From the NCBI RefSeq assembly GCF_015767275.1, contig NZ_JADWMY010000016.1, forward strand, positions 28,215-92,214: 64,000 bases of DNA. The letters are read 5' to 3'. A program made the translations under genes and the position numbers. This document shows, one piece after another, positions 42,822 to 51,543 of the stretch (the stretch's first letter is position 1; the number at the start of each line of letters is the position of its first letter). The notes under the pieces are model-generated. The model ran no database searches, was not told where the DNA came from, and saw only the letters and a program-made list of their open reading frames with translations. The DNA is from Herbaspirillum sp. AP02 (GTDB lineage Bacteria; Pseudomonadota; Gammaproteobacteria; Burkholderiales; Burkholderiaceae_D).

Positions 42822-43757
42822 ATGAGCTACACCCCCAGCCGCCCCGTGGGCTACGGCTGCCTGATCCTGAGCATGTCCATGGTGGGCGCCTACGTGGCGC
42901 TGACCAAACCGCTGGCGGCGATGCTGCCGGTGTTCCTGCTGGCCTGGCTGCGCTTTGGCATCGGCGCCATCGCCATGCTGCGCTGGCTGAAGAAGCCGGC
43001 CGATGAAAAGCCCCTGAGCACGCAATCGCGCTGGCTGGTCTTCCTCGAATCCTTTCTCGGCAATTTCCTCTTCACGCTGTGCATGATCACCGGTGTGTCG
43101 ATGACCAATGCGGTCTCGGCGGGCGTGATCATGTCGTCGATCCCGGCCGTGGTGGCGGTGATGAGCTGGGTCTTCCTGAAGGAAAAGATCAGCCTGCGCG
43201 TCTGGGGCGCGGTGGCCTGCGGCGCCATCGGCATCGGCTTGCTGTCGCTGGCCAAGGATCATCACGGAGCAGCGGCCGCAGCTAGCCACGGCCAATACGC
43301 GTGGCTGGGCAATGTGCTGGTGTTCTGCGCGGTGCTGTGCGAGGCCGCCTACGCGGTCATCGGCAAGAAGCTGACCGCCGTGCTCACGCCCAAGCGCATC
43401 AGCGCCGTCATCAACCTGTGGGGGCTGCTGCTGATGACGCCCATGGGCCTCTATACTGCGCTGCAGTTCGACTTCGTCTCGGTGCCGGCCAACATCTGGC
43501 TGTTGCTGGTGTTCTACGCGCTGGCCGCCAGTGTGTGGACCGTGTGGCTATGGATGACCGGCCTGAAGGTGGTGCCGGCTGCGCGTGCCGGGGTATTCAC
43601 GGTGATGCTGCCGATCTCGGCCGCCGTGGTCGGTGTATTGGCGCTGGGCGAGAGTCTGTCGGCGCTGCAGGCGACGGCCTTTGCGGTCGCCCTGGCCGGG
43701 ATGTTCCTGGCCACGTTGCCGGGTCGTTCCAGTTCCGAAAAATTACCGCTGCATTGA
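42822..43757 (+). CDS. DMT family (EamA) transporter
   Basis: The 311-residue protein has about ten helices in two EamA halves (N-half with GAYVALTKPLAAMLPVFLLAWLRFG; C-half with SAAVVGVLALGESLSALQ). Members export amino acids, sugars or drugs; the substrate is unknown. The gene ends 11 bases before the DUF2863 gene, so the two are probably one unit. A TAAAAT -10-like box lies at 42753-42758. Confidence 0.87.
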   Translation: MSYTPSRPVGYGCLILSMSMVGAYVALTKPLAAMLPVFLLAWLRFGIGAIAMLRWLKKPADEKPLSTQSRWLVFLESFLGNFLFTLCMITGVSMTNAVSAGVIMSSIPAVVAVMSWVFLKEKISLRVWGAVACGAIGIGLLSLAKDHHGAAAAASHGQYAWLGNVLVFCAVLCEAAYAVIGKKLTAVLTPKRISAVINLWGLLLMTPMGLYTALQFDFVSVPANIWLLLVFYALAASVWTVWLWMTGLKVVPAARAGVFTVMLPISAAVVGVLALGESLSALQATAFAVALAGMFLATLPGRSSSEKLPLH

Positions 43758-43768
43758 GCGAGGAAGAC

Positions 43769-45115
43769 ATGAATCAACCTAAGCGCCCCTCCGGCAAACC
43801 ACAATCCAACGCCTCCAGGAAGCCGGCCGCCAGCCAGTCCAGGCCGCCAGCCAAACCGCCTGTCAACGCGGCCGCCCCCGGCCCGGTCCGCGACAAGCCC
43901 CGGACCCACGTTTCCACCGAAGCGGCTCGCCGTCGCCAGCACCAGGCCCACGCGGCCTCGCAGAGCCTGGACGAAGACGAACTGCGGGTGCAGCAGATGG
44001 TGGCCCTGGCCAGCGCCGTGGCCGCCAGTGCGCCGGACCGTCGCGGTCGCCGTACCGGCCAGGATGAGCTGGAACGCATGGTGCGCAATACGCTGCGCGA
44101 GCGCGATGACGATACCCTCTACGAAGCGCTGGAACAGTTGCGCTACGACGACCAGCGCGGTCATGTCTTCCTGCGCGAGGTGGTGGAAGAGGGCGCCGAC
44201 ATCATCGTGCTGCGGCGGGGCGAGAAGGAGCTGGAAATCAATGCCTTCCTGATTCCGCTGTTGGTGCGCACCCGTGGCGGCCTGCAGGAAGCGCTGGCGC
44301 TGGCCGATGGCGATGCCTTCGATGCACTGCGTACCAGCCTGCAGGAGGCCGGCCTGGAAAGCCCCGGCGCGCGCGTGGTGCTGGTGCACCATCTCTATCA
44401 TCCTGAAGAAATCAACGCGCTCAGCTTCAGCGAGGTCGAGGCCATGAACCGCGACGCCTTCGCCTCGCTCACCGACAAGAAGATCCTGAGCGTGCCGGCC
44501 ATCGAGCGCAGCATGCGTGGCTGGCCGGCGAGCGCATTCGGTACCGATGATGAGGCACTGGAATTGCGCTTCCTGCTTGGCTTCTCCTTGAAGGACGTGG
44601 ACGATTCCTTCTATGCCGTTCCCGCAGAAGAGGCGGCGGCCGACGCCTACTTCGAAGCGCGTGCGCAGCGCTTCCGCCAGTGGAGCGAGCAGATCACGCC
44701 CCTGATGCGGCAGTGCCTGACCGGCCAGTCCGGCGAGGCGGCGCAATGTCAGGTGCACTTCCTGTATCAGGACCTGTTCCACGGCGCCAAGCATACCGGC
44801 AACGCGGAATATCGCACGCTGCAGATGCTCTCGGAACTGGAGGCCGGCTTGGCACAAGCAGGTGTGCAGGCGGCGCAGGCCAGCGCGTTTTTTGCCATCG
44901 ACGATGACGAGGGCGAGACGCATCTGCAGATCGTGCTGCGTGGCGCGCAGGGGCTCCTGGCGCGTTCGGTGCAGCCGGTCGATGGAGACTTGCAGGCAGC
45001 CCTGTTCGATGCGGCCGATGCCGTTGCCTCGCTGGGCGTGGCCGCACTGAAGCTGGCGGAGGCGATCGACGCCGATGGCCAGCCGCTGCGCGAACGCGAT
45101 TTCCCGGCGGCCTAG
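43769..45115 (+). CDS. DUF2863 family protein
   Basis: The 448-residue protein starts with a basic, Pro/Ala-rich, probably disordered 70-residue tail. A domain follows that I assign to DUF2863 (blocks ELERMVRNTLRERDDDTLYEALEQL and REVVEEGADIIVLRRGEKELEINAFLIPLL). The family is found in Burkholderiales and has no known function. ATG 43769 with AGGA before it gives this start; a much longer frame upstream overlaps the transporter and was rejected. It is cytoplasmic by appearance. Confidence 0.75.
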   Translation: MNQPKRPSGKPQSNASRKPAASQSRPPAKPPVNAAAPGPVRDKPRTHVSTEAARRRQHQAHAASQSLDEDELRVQQMVALASAVAASAPDRRGRRTGQDELERMVRNTLRERDDDTLYEALEQLRYDDQRGHVFLREVVEEGADIIVLRRGEKELEINAFLIPLLVRTRGGLQEALALADGDAFDALRTSLQEAGLESPGARVVLVHHLYHPEEINALSFSEVEAMNRDAFASLTDKKILSVPAIERSMRGWPASAFGTDDEALELRFLLGFSLKDVDDSFYAVPAEEAAADAYFEARAQRFRQWSEQITPLMRQCLTGQSGEAAQCQVHFLYQDLFHGAKHTGNAEYRTLQMLSELEAGLAQAGVQAAQASAFFAIDDDEGETHLQIVLRGAQGLLARSVQPVDGDLQAALFDAADAVASLGVAALKLAEAIDADGQPLRERDFPAA

Positions 45116-45120
45116 GGCCC

Positions 45121-45444
45121 CTAGTCCAGCAGCGCCTGCAGGCTCAGGCCCGTCGGCTGGCAGCGGAAATACAGGTCCACCTGCATCGGCCGCCAACCGC
45201 GCACCAACTGGCGCAGGTCGGCCTGCATCTTTTGATGGCCGCAGAAGTCGCGCGCCTTTTCGCGTGCAGCGGCGGTCAGGGCAGGGATGGACATGGTGTA
45301 GCTCACGCCCGTGGCCGAGACCTGGTAGAGATCGTCCTGGCCGGCGCTGACCTCGCTGAAGTTGGCGCAGCCGCCCAGGGCGACGGCGCTGAGGCAGGCG
45401 AGCACGATGCCGCCCGTAAGCTGGCTGGTTTGTTCAATACGCAT
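45121..45444 (-). CDS. Small putative lipoprotein, unknown function
   Basis: The 107-residue protein has a signal peptide with lipobox LGGC (Cys26), so it should be lipid-anchored. The mature part is short (ANFSEVSAGQDDLYQVSAT, then AAREKARDFCGHQKM, then QVDLYFRCQPT). The two internal cysteines may form a disulfide. It is convergent with DUF2863, five bases apart. The family is not recognised. Confidence 0.7.
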   Translation of the reverse strand: MRIEQTSQLTGGIVLACLSAVALGGCANFSEVSAGQDDLYQVSATGVSYTMSIPALTAAAREKARDFCGHQKMQADLRQLVRGWRPMQVDLYFRCQPTGLSLQALLD

Positions 45445-45870
45445 GAAATCCCCCCTTGACTGGTCCTCGCGTGCGTGTGCATGGTGATCGTGGAATTGCC
45501 GTGCGGCATCGATGCGAGAGGTCCCAGATTACGCGTGCGGGTTTCTGTGGAGTCCAGGCCTTACCCGGTTTTACCCGGATAGCGTGGCTGTAAGAAAATC
45601 TTCAACCATGCTTGCGCGCATGCGCAGGCTGTCAAATTTCGTTCAACGGTGTGAGGCGGCCATGGCCTGCATGGCTGCCGGGAGAAATTTCCTGCCTGCT
45701 GGGAGGCAGCACCCCTCTGGTCCCCGCGGCTGGCAATTGCCTGGGCGGGCCGCTTGCGGCTGGGCTAAAATCATCGACGCCGTCCGGCGTGAGCCGGGCG
45801 CAGACCACTTGCGCAACGCTGCCGTCCACGCCGCAGCCGCGCCATCCGCCAAATCAGGGAGAACAGAGAA
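45445..45870. other. Divergent intergenic region, 426 bases
   Basis: It lies between the lipoprotein (minus) and the amino-acid binding protein (plus). A TTACCCGG direct repeat occurs twice near 45561-45578. A TAAAAT -10-like box lies at 45766-45771. No supported gene is seen; short frames here lack codon character. Confidence 0.45.
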
Positions 45871-46716
45871 ATGACTAACCGTCGCAGTTTCATCACCAGC
45901 GTGGCCGGCCTAGCCGCTGCCAGCGCCATTCCGAATGTCTTCGCCCAGGCCGCCGCTGCGACCGGCTCGACCGAACCGACCCTGGCCCGCGTGCAGCGTA
46001 CCAAGACCCTGCGTATTGGCGCCGTGCGTGGTGCTGCGCCTTACTACAACAAGGATCTGGCCAGCGGTGAGTGGGGCGGTTTCATGATCGATTTCGCCAA
46101 GAGCCTGGCAGCCAGCCTGAACGTCAAGCTGGACATCACCGAAACCACCTGGGGCAACTCGGTGCTGGATCTGCAGACCCACAAGATCGACCTGTTCTTC
46201 GGCATGAATCCGACTCCGGCACGCCGCGAGGTGATCGGCTTTACCGAACCGCTGTTCCTGAATGCCTTCACCGTGGTCTCCAAGAAGGAATTCAAGACCT
46301 GGGCCGACCTGAACAAGCCGGAAGTGAAGATCGCCGTGGACATCGGTTCTTCGCACGACCAGATGATCAGCCGCGTCTGTCCCAACGCCACCATCGTGCG
46401 CCTGGAAAAGGCCGACGATGCCACCCTGGCGCTGCAGACCGGTCGTGTCGATGCGCAGGTGCTGGTGTGGCTGCTGGCGCTGAACATCCTGAAGAAGAAC
46501 CCGGCGCTGGGCAAGATGTACGTACCGCAACCGCTGGAGGCGACCTCCACCAACATCGGCGTGCCCAAGGAAGAGGACAAGGCCTGGGTCGAGACCATCA
46601 ACAAGTGGATCGTGGCCGAGCGCGCCGCCGGCAAGATCAAGCCGACCGTGCTGGGCAACCTGCAGAAGCTCTCCGGCGTGAAGCCGGAAGATGTGCCGCC
46701 GCAGATCCCGCTGTAA
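45871..46716 (+). CDS. Polar amino acid ABC transporter substrate-binding protein
   Basis: The 281-residue protein has a twin-arginine-like start (NRRSFITSVAGLAAASA, cleavage near FAQAA) and the solute-binding fold 3 blocks TLRIGAVRGAAPYYNKD, WGGFMIDFAKSLAASL, TPARREVIGFTEPLF and the hinge region KIAVDIGSSHDQMI. It should bind a polar or acidic amino acid. The matching ATPase and permease lie 0.85 kb downstream but on the other strand (47565-49023), so the transporter is split by convergent transcription. A terminator follows at 46750-46778. Confidence 0.88.
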   Translation: MTNRRSFITSVAGLAAASAIPNVFAQAAAATGSTEPTLARVQRTKTLRIGAVRGAAPYYNKDLASGEWGGFMIDFAKSLAASLNVKLDITETTWGNSVLDLQTHKIDLFFGMNPTPARREVIGFTEPLFLNAFTVVSKKEFKTWADLNKPEVKIAVDIGSSHDQMISRVCPNATIVRLEKADDATLALQTGRVDAQVLVWLLALNILKKNPALGKMYVPQPLEATSTNIGVPKEEDKAWVETINKWIVAERAAGKIKPTVLGNLQKLSGVKPEDVPPQIPL

Positions 46717-46749
46717 GTACAGGCCGGCGTCCCGCACGCTAGCACTCGG

Positions 46750-46778
46750 ACCGCCCCAGCGATGGTGCGGTTTTTTTT
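46750..46778 (+). terminator. Terminator of the binding-protein gene
   Basis: ACCGC with GCGGT and CCA with TGG form a stem with one mismatch and a four-base loop, followed by eight T. Confidence 0.88.
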
Positions 46779-46858
46779 CCTCTGCAGGGTTGAATGGAGA
46801 GCGCTGCTTGCTTCGCTGGACGGGCTGCAACTGCCGCGCGATGGCTGGAGGTTTGTCG

Positions 46859-47050
46859 TCAATTGAGACGTTTGAATTCGCTGGAGCGGATCACCACTTC
46901 CAGCAGGGTCTCGAGCCTGATCACGCGCTCGGTAAGATTCTCTATCTTGGCCTGTTGCTGGCGGATCGCTTCGCTTTGTCGCGTGACCTTGTCTTCCAGT
47001 TTGATGATGGCTGTCAGAGCCGCCCACAGCCGTCCGGTGAGACCGAACAT
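46859..47050 (-). CDS. Small coiled-coil protein, partner of the RHH gene
   Basis: The 63-residue protein is a short N-terminal segment (MFGLTGRLWAALTAIIKLED) and a long heptad-rich helix (QSEAIRQQQAKIENLTERV and IRLETLLEVVI) that should form a coiled coil. Its ATG overlaps the stop of the upstream gene (ATGA at 47050), so the two are made from one message. I do not recognise the family. It may bind the RHH protein or a membrane. Confidence 0.6.
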   Translation of the reverse strand: MFGLTGRLWAALTAIIKLEDKVTRQSEAIRQQQAKIENLTERVIRLETLLEVVIRSSEFKRLN

Positions 47051-47346
47051 CAGGACCTCGCTGCGCTGACCTGACGTTGTGCCTCCAGTGCCGCCAGGCG
47101 AGCGTTGCTGGCGGCGACAAAGGCCAGCGTCTCATCGATGGCGGCACAGGCCCGCTCGGCAGCCTGCCGGGCCAGGCTGGCCAGTTCGGCCAGCGCCTCA
47201 TCCATCTGTCCGCCTTCGTAGGCCAATGCGCCCTTGCACATCAGGTCCGGTACGTCCAGGCCGAGCCTGCGGGCCTTGGCGGAGATGACCAGCTTTTCAC
47301 GGGTGGTCGCCCTGACCACGATGGTTTCGTTGGCAGACGTCTTCAT
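47050..47346 (-). CDS. Ribbon-helix-helix-like small protein
   Basis: The 98-residue protein begins with a short strand (ETIVVRAT) followed by two helices (TREKLVISAKARRLG and DVPDLMCKGALAYE), the order of the RHH DNA-binding fold in plasmid mobilisation and antitoxin proteins. A long Ala-rich helical tail follows (about 50-98). ATG 47346 has GGAG eight bases upstream. With the 63-residue coiled-coil gene it forms an overlapping two-gene unit between the binding protein and the ATPase of an amino-acid transporter. RHH is an inference from pattern, not a database match. Confidence 0.6.
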   Translation of the reverse strand: MKTSANETIVVRATTREKLVISAKARRLGLDVPDLMCKGALAYEGGQMDEALAELASLARQAAERACAAIDETLAFVAASNARLAALEAQRQVSAARS

Positions 47347-47486
47347 TGCGGTTCTCCAGAAAGGAAGGTTGCGGGAAAACGGTACGCTGCCCGATCCGGA
47401 TATCCATGTCGAGTCAGCACCGGCTAAACCGTACAAGAACTCGATTTTTTTTCAGCGCCCATCGCGCCTATCGATGGCACCGGAAA

Positions 47487-47528
47487 TGAAAATGGCGCGC
47501 CACCGAAACAGGTGACACGCCATTTTCA
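47487..47528 (-). terminator. Terminator of the amino-acid ATPase operon
   Basis: TGAAAATGGCG and CGCCATTTTCA (11 bp) enclose an inner CACC/GGTG pair. The T-rich arm serves the minus-strand ATPase gene that stops at 47565. Confidence 0.8.
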
Positions 47529-47564
47529 TGAGTTACGTTGAACGTAATTCAGTGTAACCAGCAA

Positions 47565-48347
47565 TCAAGCATTGAAACGTGACAGGAAGGCCTGGGTCGC
47601 CGCCTGCTGCGGATTGTCGATCACCTGAGATGGCGGTCCGGCTTCCACCACCACGCCGTCGCGCATGAAGACCACCTGGTCCGCGACTTCACGGGCGAAG
47701 GCGATTTCGTGCGTGACCAGGATCATGGTCATGCCGTCGGCGGCCAGGCTGCGGATCACGTTGAGCACTTCGCCCACCAGTTCGGGGTCCAGTGCCGAGG
47801 TGGCTTCGTCGAACAGCATCACGTCCGGTTGCATGGCCAGGGCGCGGGCGATGGCGACGCGCTGCTTCTGACCGCCCGAGAGCTTTTGCGGATACATGTC
47901 GGCACGGTCTGCCAGGCCTACCTTCTGCAGCAGTTCCATGGCCTGCGTGCGGGCCTGTGCCTTGGGCATGCGCAGCACGGTGATCATGCCTTCCATCACG
48001 TTCTCCAGCGCCGTCATGTGCGGGAACAGGTTGAAATGCTGGAACACCATGCCGGTGCGGGCGCGGAAAGCGGCCAGTTCACGATCCTTGGGCAGGCGCG
48101 ACTTGCGCCCGTCGAATTCGAAGTGGCGCTCACCGATGCGCACTGCGCCCTGGTCGGGCACGGTCAGCAGGTTCAGGCAGCGCAGCAGGGTGGACTTGCC
48201 CGAGCCGGATGGCCCGATCATGGCGACCACGCTGCCCTTGCCGATCTGGATGGAGATGTCCTTGAGCACCACGTGCTCGCCGAAGGCCTTCTTGAGATTG
48301 CTGATCTGGATCATCGCGTTGGCGTCATTGTTGACCTGATTGTTCAT
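47565..48347 (-). CDS. Polar amino acid ABC transporter ATPase (GlnQ/ArtP type)
   Basis: The 260-residue ATPase has Walker A MIGPSGSGKST, the Q-loop, signature LSGGQKQRV, Walker B VMLFDEATSALD and switch His in LVTHEIAFARE. It is of the PAAT (polar amino acid) type. ATG 48347 has GAGGAG at good distance; a frame six codons longer overlaps the permease stop. It lies ten bases after the permease gene, so they form an operon. Confidence 0.92.
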   Translation of the reverse strand: MNNQVNNDANAMIQISNLKKAFGEHVVLKDISIQIGKGSVVAMIGPSGSGKSTLLRCLNLLTVPDQGAVRIGERHFEFDGRKSRLPKDRELAAFRARTGMVFQHFNLFPHMTALENVMEGMITVLRMPKAQARTQAMELLQKVGLADRADMYPQKLSGGQKQRVAIARALAMQPDVMLFDEATSALDPELVGEVLNVIRSLAADGMTMILVTHEIAFAREVADQVVFMRDGVVVEAGPPSQVIDNPQQAATQAFLSRFNA

Positions 48348-48357
48348 CCTGTTCTCC

Positions 48358-49023
48358 TCAACCATGCTGCGCCGACAGGCGATTTTCCAGACGCTTGGCC
48401 AAGATGGTGGCTGGCAGAAGGATGATGAAATAGATGATCGCCACCAGCGTGTAGATTTCCAGCGGGCGATAGGTTTCGTGGGCGATGATCTGGCCCTGGT
48501 ACAGCAGGTCCGGCACGGCCAGCACCGACAGCAGCGAGGTGTTCTTCAGCTGCATGATGGACTGGTTCACCAGTGGCGGTGTCATGCGCTTGAAGGCTTG
48601 CGGCAGGATCACGCGCTTCATCAGCTGGAAGCGCGTCATGCCCAGCGCCCAGCCGGCTTCGGACTGACCCAGGTCGATGGAGACGATGCCGCCACGGATG
48701 ATCTCGGAATAGAAGGCGCCACCGTACAGCGCCAGCGACAGCATGGCGGCGGTGCCGGCCGACATCTCGATGCCCAGCAGCACCGGCAGCGCGTAGTAGA
48801 ACCACACCAGTTGCACCAGCACCGGGGTGCAGCGGAACACTTCGACGAAGGCGCGCAGCGGACCGGAGATGAAGGGGTTGGTGGACAGCCGACCCAGACC
48901 GACCACCAGGCCCACCAGCAAGCCGAGGGCAATACAGGCAACCGTATAGCTCAGCGTATAGACGAAGCCGATGCCGATGATGCTCCTGAATTGCCAGAGC
49001 GAGCCGAAGTCCCATTGATACAT
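48358..49023 (-). CDS. Polar amino acid ABC transporter permease (HisM/GlnP type)
   Basis: The 221-residue inner-membrane protein has about five helices and the ABC permease loop (EAGWALGMTRFQLMKRVILP). The N-terminal YTLSYTVACIALGLLVGLV and FVEVFRCTPVLVQLVWFYY are typical of PAAT permeases. Only one permease gene is present, so it would act as a homodimer. ATG 49023 has AAGGAA eight bases before it. The operon order is permease then ATPase. The binding protein lies on the other side, convergent. Confidence 0.92.
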   Translation of the reverse strand: MYQWDFGSLWQFRSIIGIGFVYTLSYTVACIALGLLVGLVVGLGRLSTNPFISGPLRAFVEVFRCTPVLVQLVWFYYALPVLLGIEMSAGTAAMLSLALYGGAFYSEIIRGGIVSIDLGQSEAGWALGMTRFQLMKRVILPQAFKRMTPPLVNQSIMQLKNTSLLSVLAVPDLLYQGQIIAHETYRPLEIYTLVAIIYFIILLPATILAKRLENRLSAQHG

Positions 49024-49400
49024 CTGTGTTTTTCCTTGGTTACGAAACGCATGATTCCAGCGAAGGGCAGGCGCCGGCTCCGTGGAAGAGGGATGCCCGC
49101 ATCGCATGCACGAACCATGCCGTGCGCACCTGAGGCGCATGCAGGCATGGGTCAGGAAGAAGGTCGGACATGGGAAGGGGCGTCATCACATTGACCAGCA
49201 TGGCCGGTGGCGCATGCTGCCAATCCTGCAAATCCGGCCATTGTAATGGAGAACGGTCGACCGGCACATCGCGCAGGACAGCAATCGACAGCCCGCAAGC
49301 CCACGCCGCGACTGGCTTTGGCTAAAATGGCGGGATTGCGCCGACGTGCATTCACGTCAATTCCCGGCATCCGGGAACGCGCCGACTTCTCTCCAGGACC
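49024..49400. other. Divergent intergenic region, 377 bases
   Basis: It lies between the permease (minus) and the SDR gene (plus). A TAAAAT -10-like box at 49323-49328 may serve the SDR gene. No supported gene or clear repeat is seen. Confidence 0.4.
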
Positions 49401-50183
49401 ATGAGCGCATCTTCCCCCGCCATCGTTGGCGAAACCGTCCGTACCGTTCTCATCACGGGCGCTGCCCGTGGCATTGGCGCGGCCGTCGCCACCACAGTGG
49501 CCGCGCCTGGCGTGGCCTTGATCCTGCATGCGCGCAGCGAATCGCCCGAGCTGCTGGCGGTAGCACAGCAGTGCCGCACACAAGGGGCGCAGTGCACGCT
49601 GGCCCTGGGTGACCTGGCTGATCCACAGACTGCCGTGCGCTTGCGCGATACCGCGCTGGCGCAGCACGGCCGGCTCGATGCGCTGGTGGCCAATGCCGGC
49701 TTTGCCGATCGCAAGCGCATTGGCGAGCTCTCCGAGGCGGACTGGTCGCGCTCGCTGGAGGCCTTGTTGAGCGGCTTCTTCCGTCTGGTCACTGCCTGCC
49801 GCGAGCCGTTGATGGCCAGTGGACAGGGCAGGGTGGTGGCGGTGAGTTCTTTCGTGGCCCATGTGTATCGACTGGGCGAATCGGGTTTCCCGGCATCGGC
49901 GGCGGCCAAGGCCGGCATCGAGGCACTGGTCAAGTCACTGGCGGTGCAGCTGGCGCCGGCAGGCGTCACCGTCAACGCGGTGGCACCGGGTTACGTTCAG
50001 AAGAGTGATCCGGCCAAGTCGGCCATCGATCCGGCAGCGTGGCAGGCGGCGCTGGCGCGCATTCCCATGCAGCGCCTGGGCCAGCCGCAGGAGATCGCCA
50101 ATGTGATCGGCTTCCTGCTCGCTGCGGCGGCATCCTATGTCACCGGCCAGGTGTGGCATGTGGATGGTGGGCTGACGCTGTAG
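49401..50183 (+). CDS. Atypical short-chain dehydrogenase/reductase
   Basis: The 260-residue protein has the SDR cofactor motif GAARGIG (20-26) and NAG (98-100), so it should bind NAD(P). The catalytic motif is unusual: at the YxxxK position it reads S166-A-A-A-K170 (in SGFPASAAAKAG), so Lys is present but Tyr is Ser. The serine pair S149-S150 is kept and lies three residues further from K170 than usual. Tyr156 in HVYRL might replace the missing Tyr. It lies 72 bases before dadA. The substrate is unknown. Confidence 0.85.
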   Translation: MSASSPAIVGETVRTVLITGAARGIGAAVATTVAAPGVALILHARSESPELLAVAQQCRTQGAQCTLALGDLADPQTAVRLRDTALAQHGRLDALVANAGFADRKRIGELSEADWSRSLEALLSGFFRLVTACREPLMASGQGRVVAVSSFVAHVYRLGESGFPASAAAKAGIEALVKSLAVQLAPAGVTVNAVAPGYVQKSDPAKSAIDPAAWQAALARIPMQRLGQPQEIANVIGFLLAAAASYVTGQVWHVDGGLTL

Positions 50184-50255
50184 CGGTCGTGGCGTCGTCC
50201 ACAAAATAATTTATAAGATTTATATCATTCATCTTTCTTCGAGAAGTCCAATACC

Positions 50256-51521
50256 ATGCGCATCATCGTGCTGGGCGCCGGCATCGTCGGCGTCACCACC
50301 GCTTATTTTCTCCGCGAGCGCGGCCATGAAGTGGTTGTGGTCGAGCGCCGCGCCGAAGTGGCCGCCGAGACCAGCGTGGGCAATGCCGGACACGTCTGTC
50401 CGTCCTACGCCACGCCCTGGGCCGCACCGGGCATGCCGGCCAAGTCGCTGAAGTGGTCGGTGCAGAGCTGGTTGGGCATCGAGGCGGCGCTGCGCTTTAC
50501 CCCGCGGCTGGATGCACACCAGTGGAAGTGGCTGCAGCGCTTCCTGGCACAATGCACGCCCGAGCGCTATGCCATCAACAAGGCCCGCATGGGGCGCCTG
50601 GCGCGCTACAGCCATGGTCAGTTGAAGCAGATCCGCGAACGCCTGGACATCCGCTACGAACAGACCACCGGCGGCAACCTGCAGTTGTTCCGTACCCAGG
50701 AAGGTCTGGACAATGCCGGCCTGTCGACCCGGGTGCTGGCCGAAGCCGGCGTACCCTTCGAATTGCTGGATGCCGATGGCTGCGTGGCCTTCGATCCCGG
50801 CCTGCACGCGGCGCGCCACGAATTGAAGGGGGGACTGCTGCTGCCCATGGACGAGACCGGCAACTGTCCGTTGTTCGCCCGCGCCCTGGCGGCCTGGTTG
50901 CAGGCGCACGGGGTGGAGTTCCACTTGTCCACAGAGGTGCAGGCCATCGAGGTAGCGGGTGGCCAGGTCACCGGCGTGCGCACCAGGAACGCCACGCTGC
51001 GTGCCGATGCCTATGTGGTGGCCTGTGCCAGCGCCTCGGTGCCGATGTTGAAGCCGCTGGGGCTGGACCTGCCCATCTATCCGGTCAAGGGCTATGCCAT
51101 CACGGTGCCGGTGGCCGACCCTGCCAGCGCGCCGCGCAGTGGCGTCATGGACGAATACTACAAGGTCGCCATCACCCGCATGGGTCAGCATATCCGCGCC
51201 GCCGGCACGGCCGAGATCGGCAGCTGGGACACGCGCGTCACGCCCCGCGATTGCGCCACCGCACTGAAGTCGCTGAAGAATCTTTATCCACAGGGCGCCG
51301 ACCTGGCCAAGGTGGAATACTGGGCCGGCCTGCGACCGATGACGCCGGACGGTGCGCCCTTGATCGGCGCGACCCGCTACCCGAATCTCTGGCTCAACGC
51401 CGGCCATGGTTCCAATGGCTGGACCACGGCCTGCGGTTCCTCGCGTCTGATCGCCGACAAGATATCGGGCGTGGCCAGCGAGATCGAGAGTGCCGACCTG
51501 GAGCCGCAGCGCGTGATCTGA
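50256..51521 (+). CDS. dadA: D-amino acid dehydrogenase DadA-like
   Basis: The 421-residue FAD enzyme has the dinucleotide motif VLGAGIVGVTTAYFLRERG (5-23), the DadA block VERRAEVAAETSVGNAGHV and the C-terminal GLRPMTPDGAPLIGATRYPNLWLNAGHGSNGW. It oxidises D-amino acids to keto acids at the inner membrane. No dadX racemase is next to it. The transaminase at 18902 also uses D-amino acids, but the two are 31 kb apart. Confidence 0.92.
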   Translation: MRIIVLGAGIVGVTTAYFLRERGHEVVVVERRAEVAAETSVGNAGHVCPSYATPWAAPGMPAKSLKWSVQSWLGIEAALRFTPRLDAHQWKWLQRFLAQCTPERYAINKARMGRLARYSHGQLKQIRERLDIRYEQTTGGNLQLFRTQEGLDNAGLSTRVLAEAGVPFELLDADGCVAFDPGLHAARHELKGGLLLPMDETGNCPLFARALAAWLQAHGVEFHLSTEVQAIEVAGGQVTGVRTRNATLRADAYVVACASASVPMLKPLGLDLPIYPVKGYAITVPVADPASAPRSGVMDEYYKVAITRMGQHIRAAGTAEIGSWDTRVTPRDCATALKSLKNLYPQGADLAKVEYWAGLRPMTPDGAPLIGATRYPNLWLNAGHGSNGWTTACGSSRLIADKISGVASEIESADLEPQRVI

Positions 51522-51543
51522 GTGGATCGTGGCCGGGCTGGCG

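Noticed and set aside
45612..45878. 88-codon frame in the intergenic region before the binding-protein gene
   Set aside because: No ribosome site, no family features, and it overlaps the start of the real gene in another frame.
51284..51292. Perfect DnaA-box 9-mer TTATCCACA inside dadA
   Set aside because: A single box in coding sequence is expected by chance; there is no cluster, AT-rich unwinding element or dnaA nearby.
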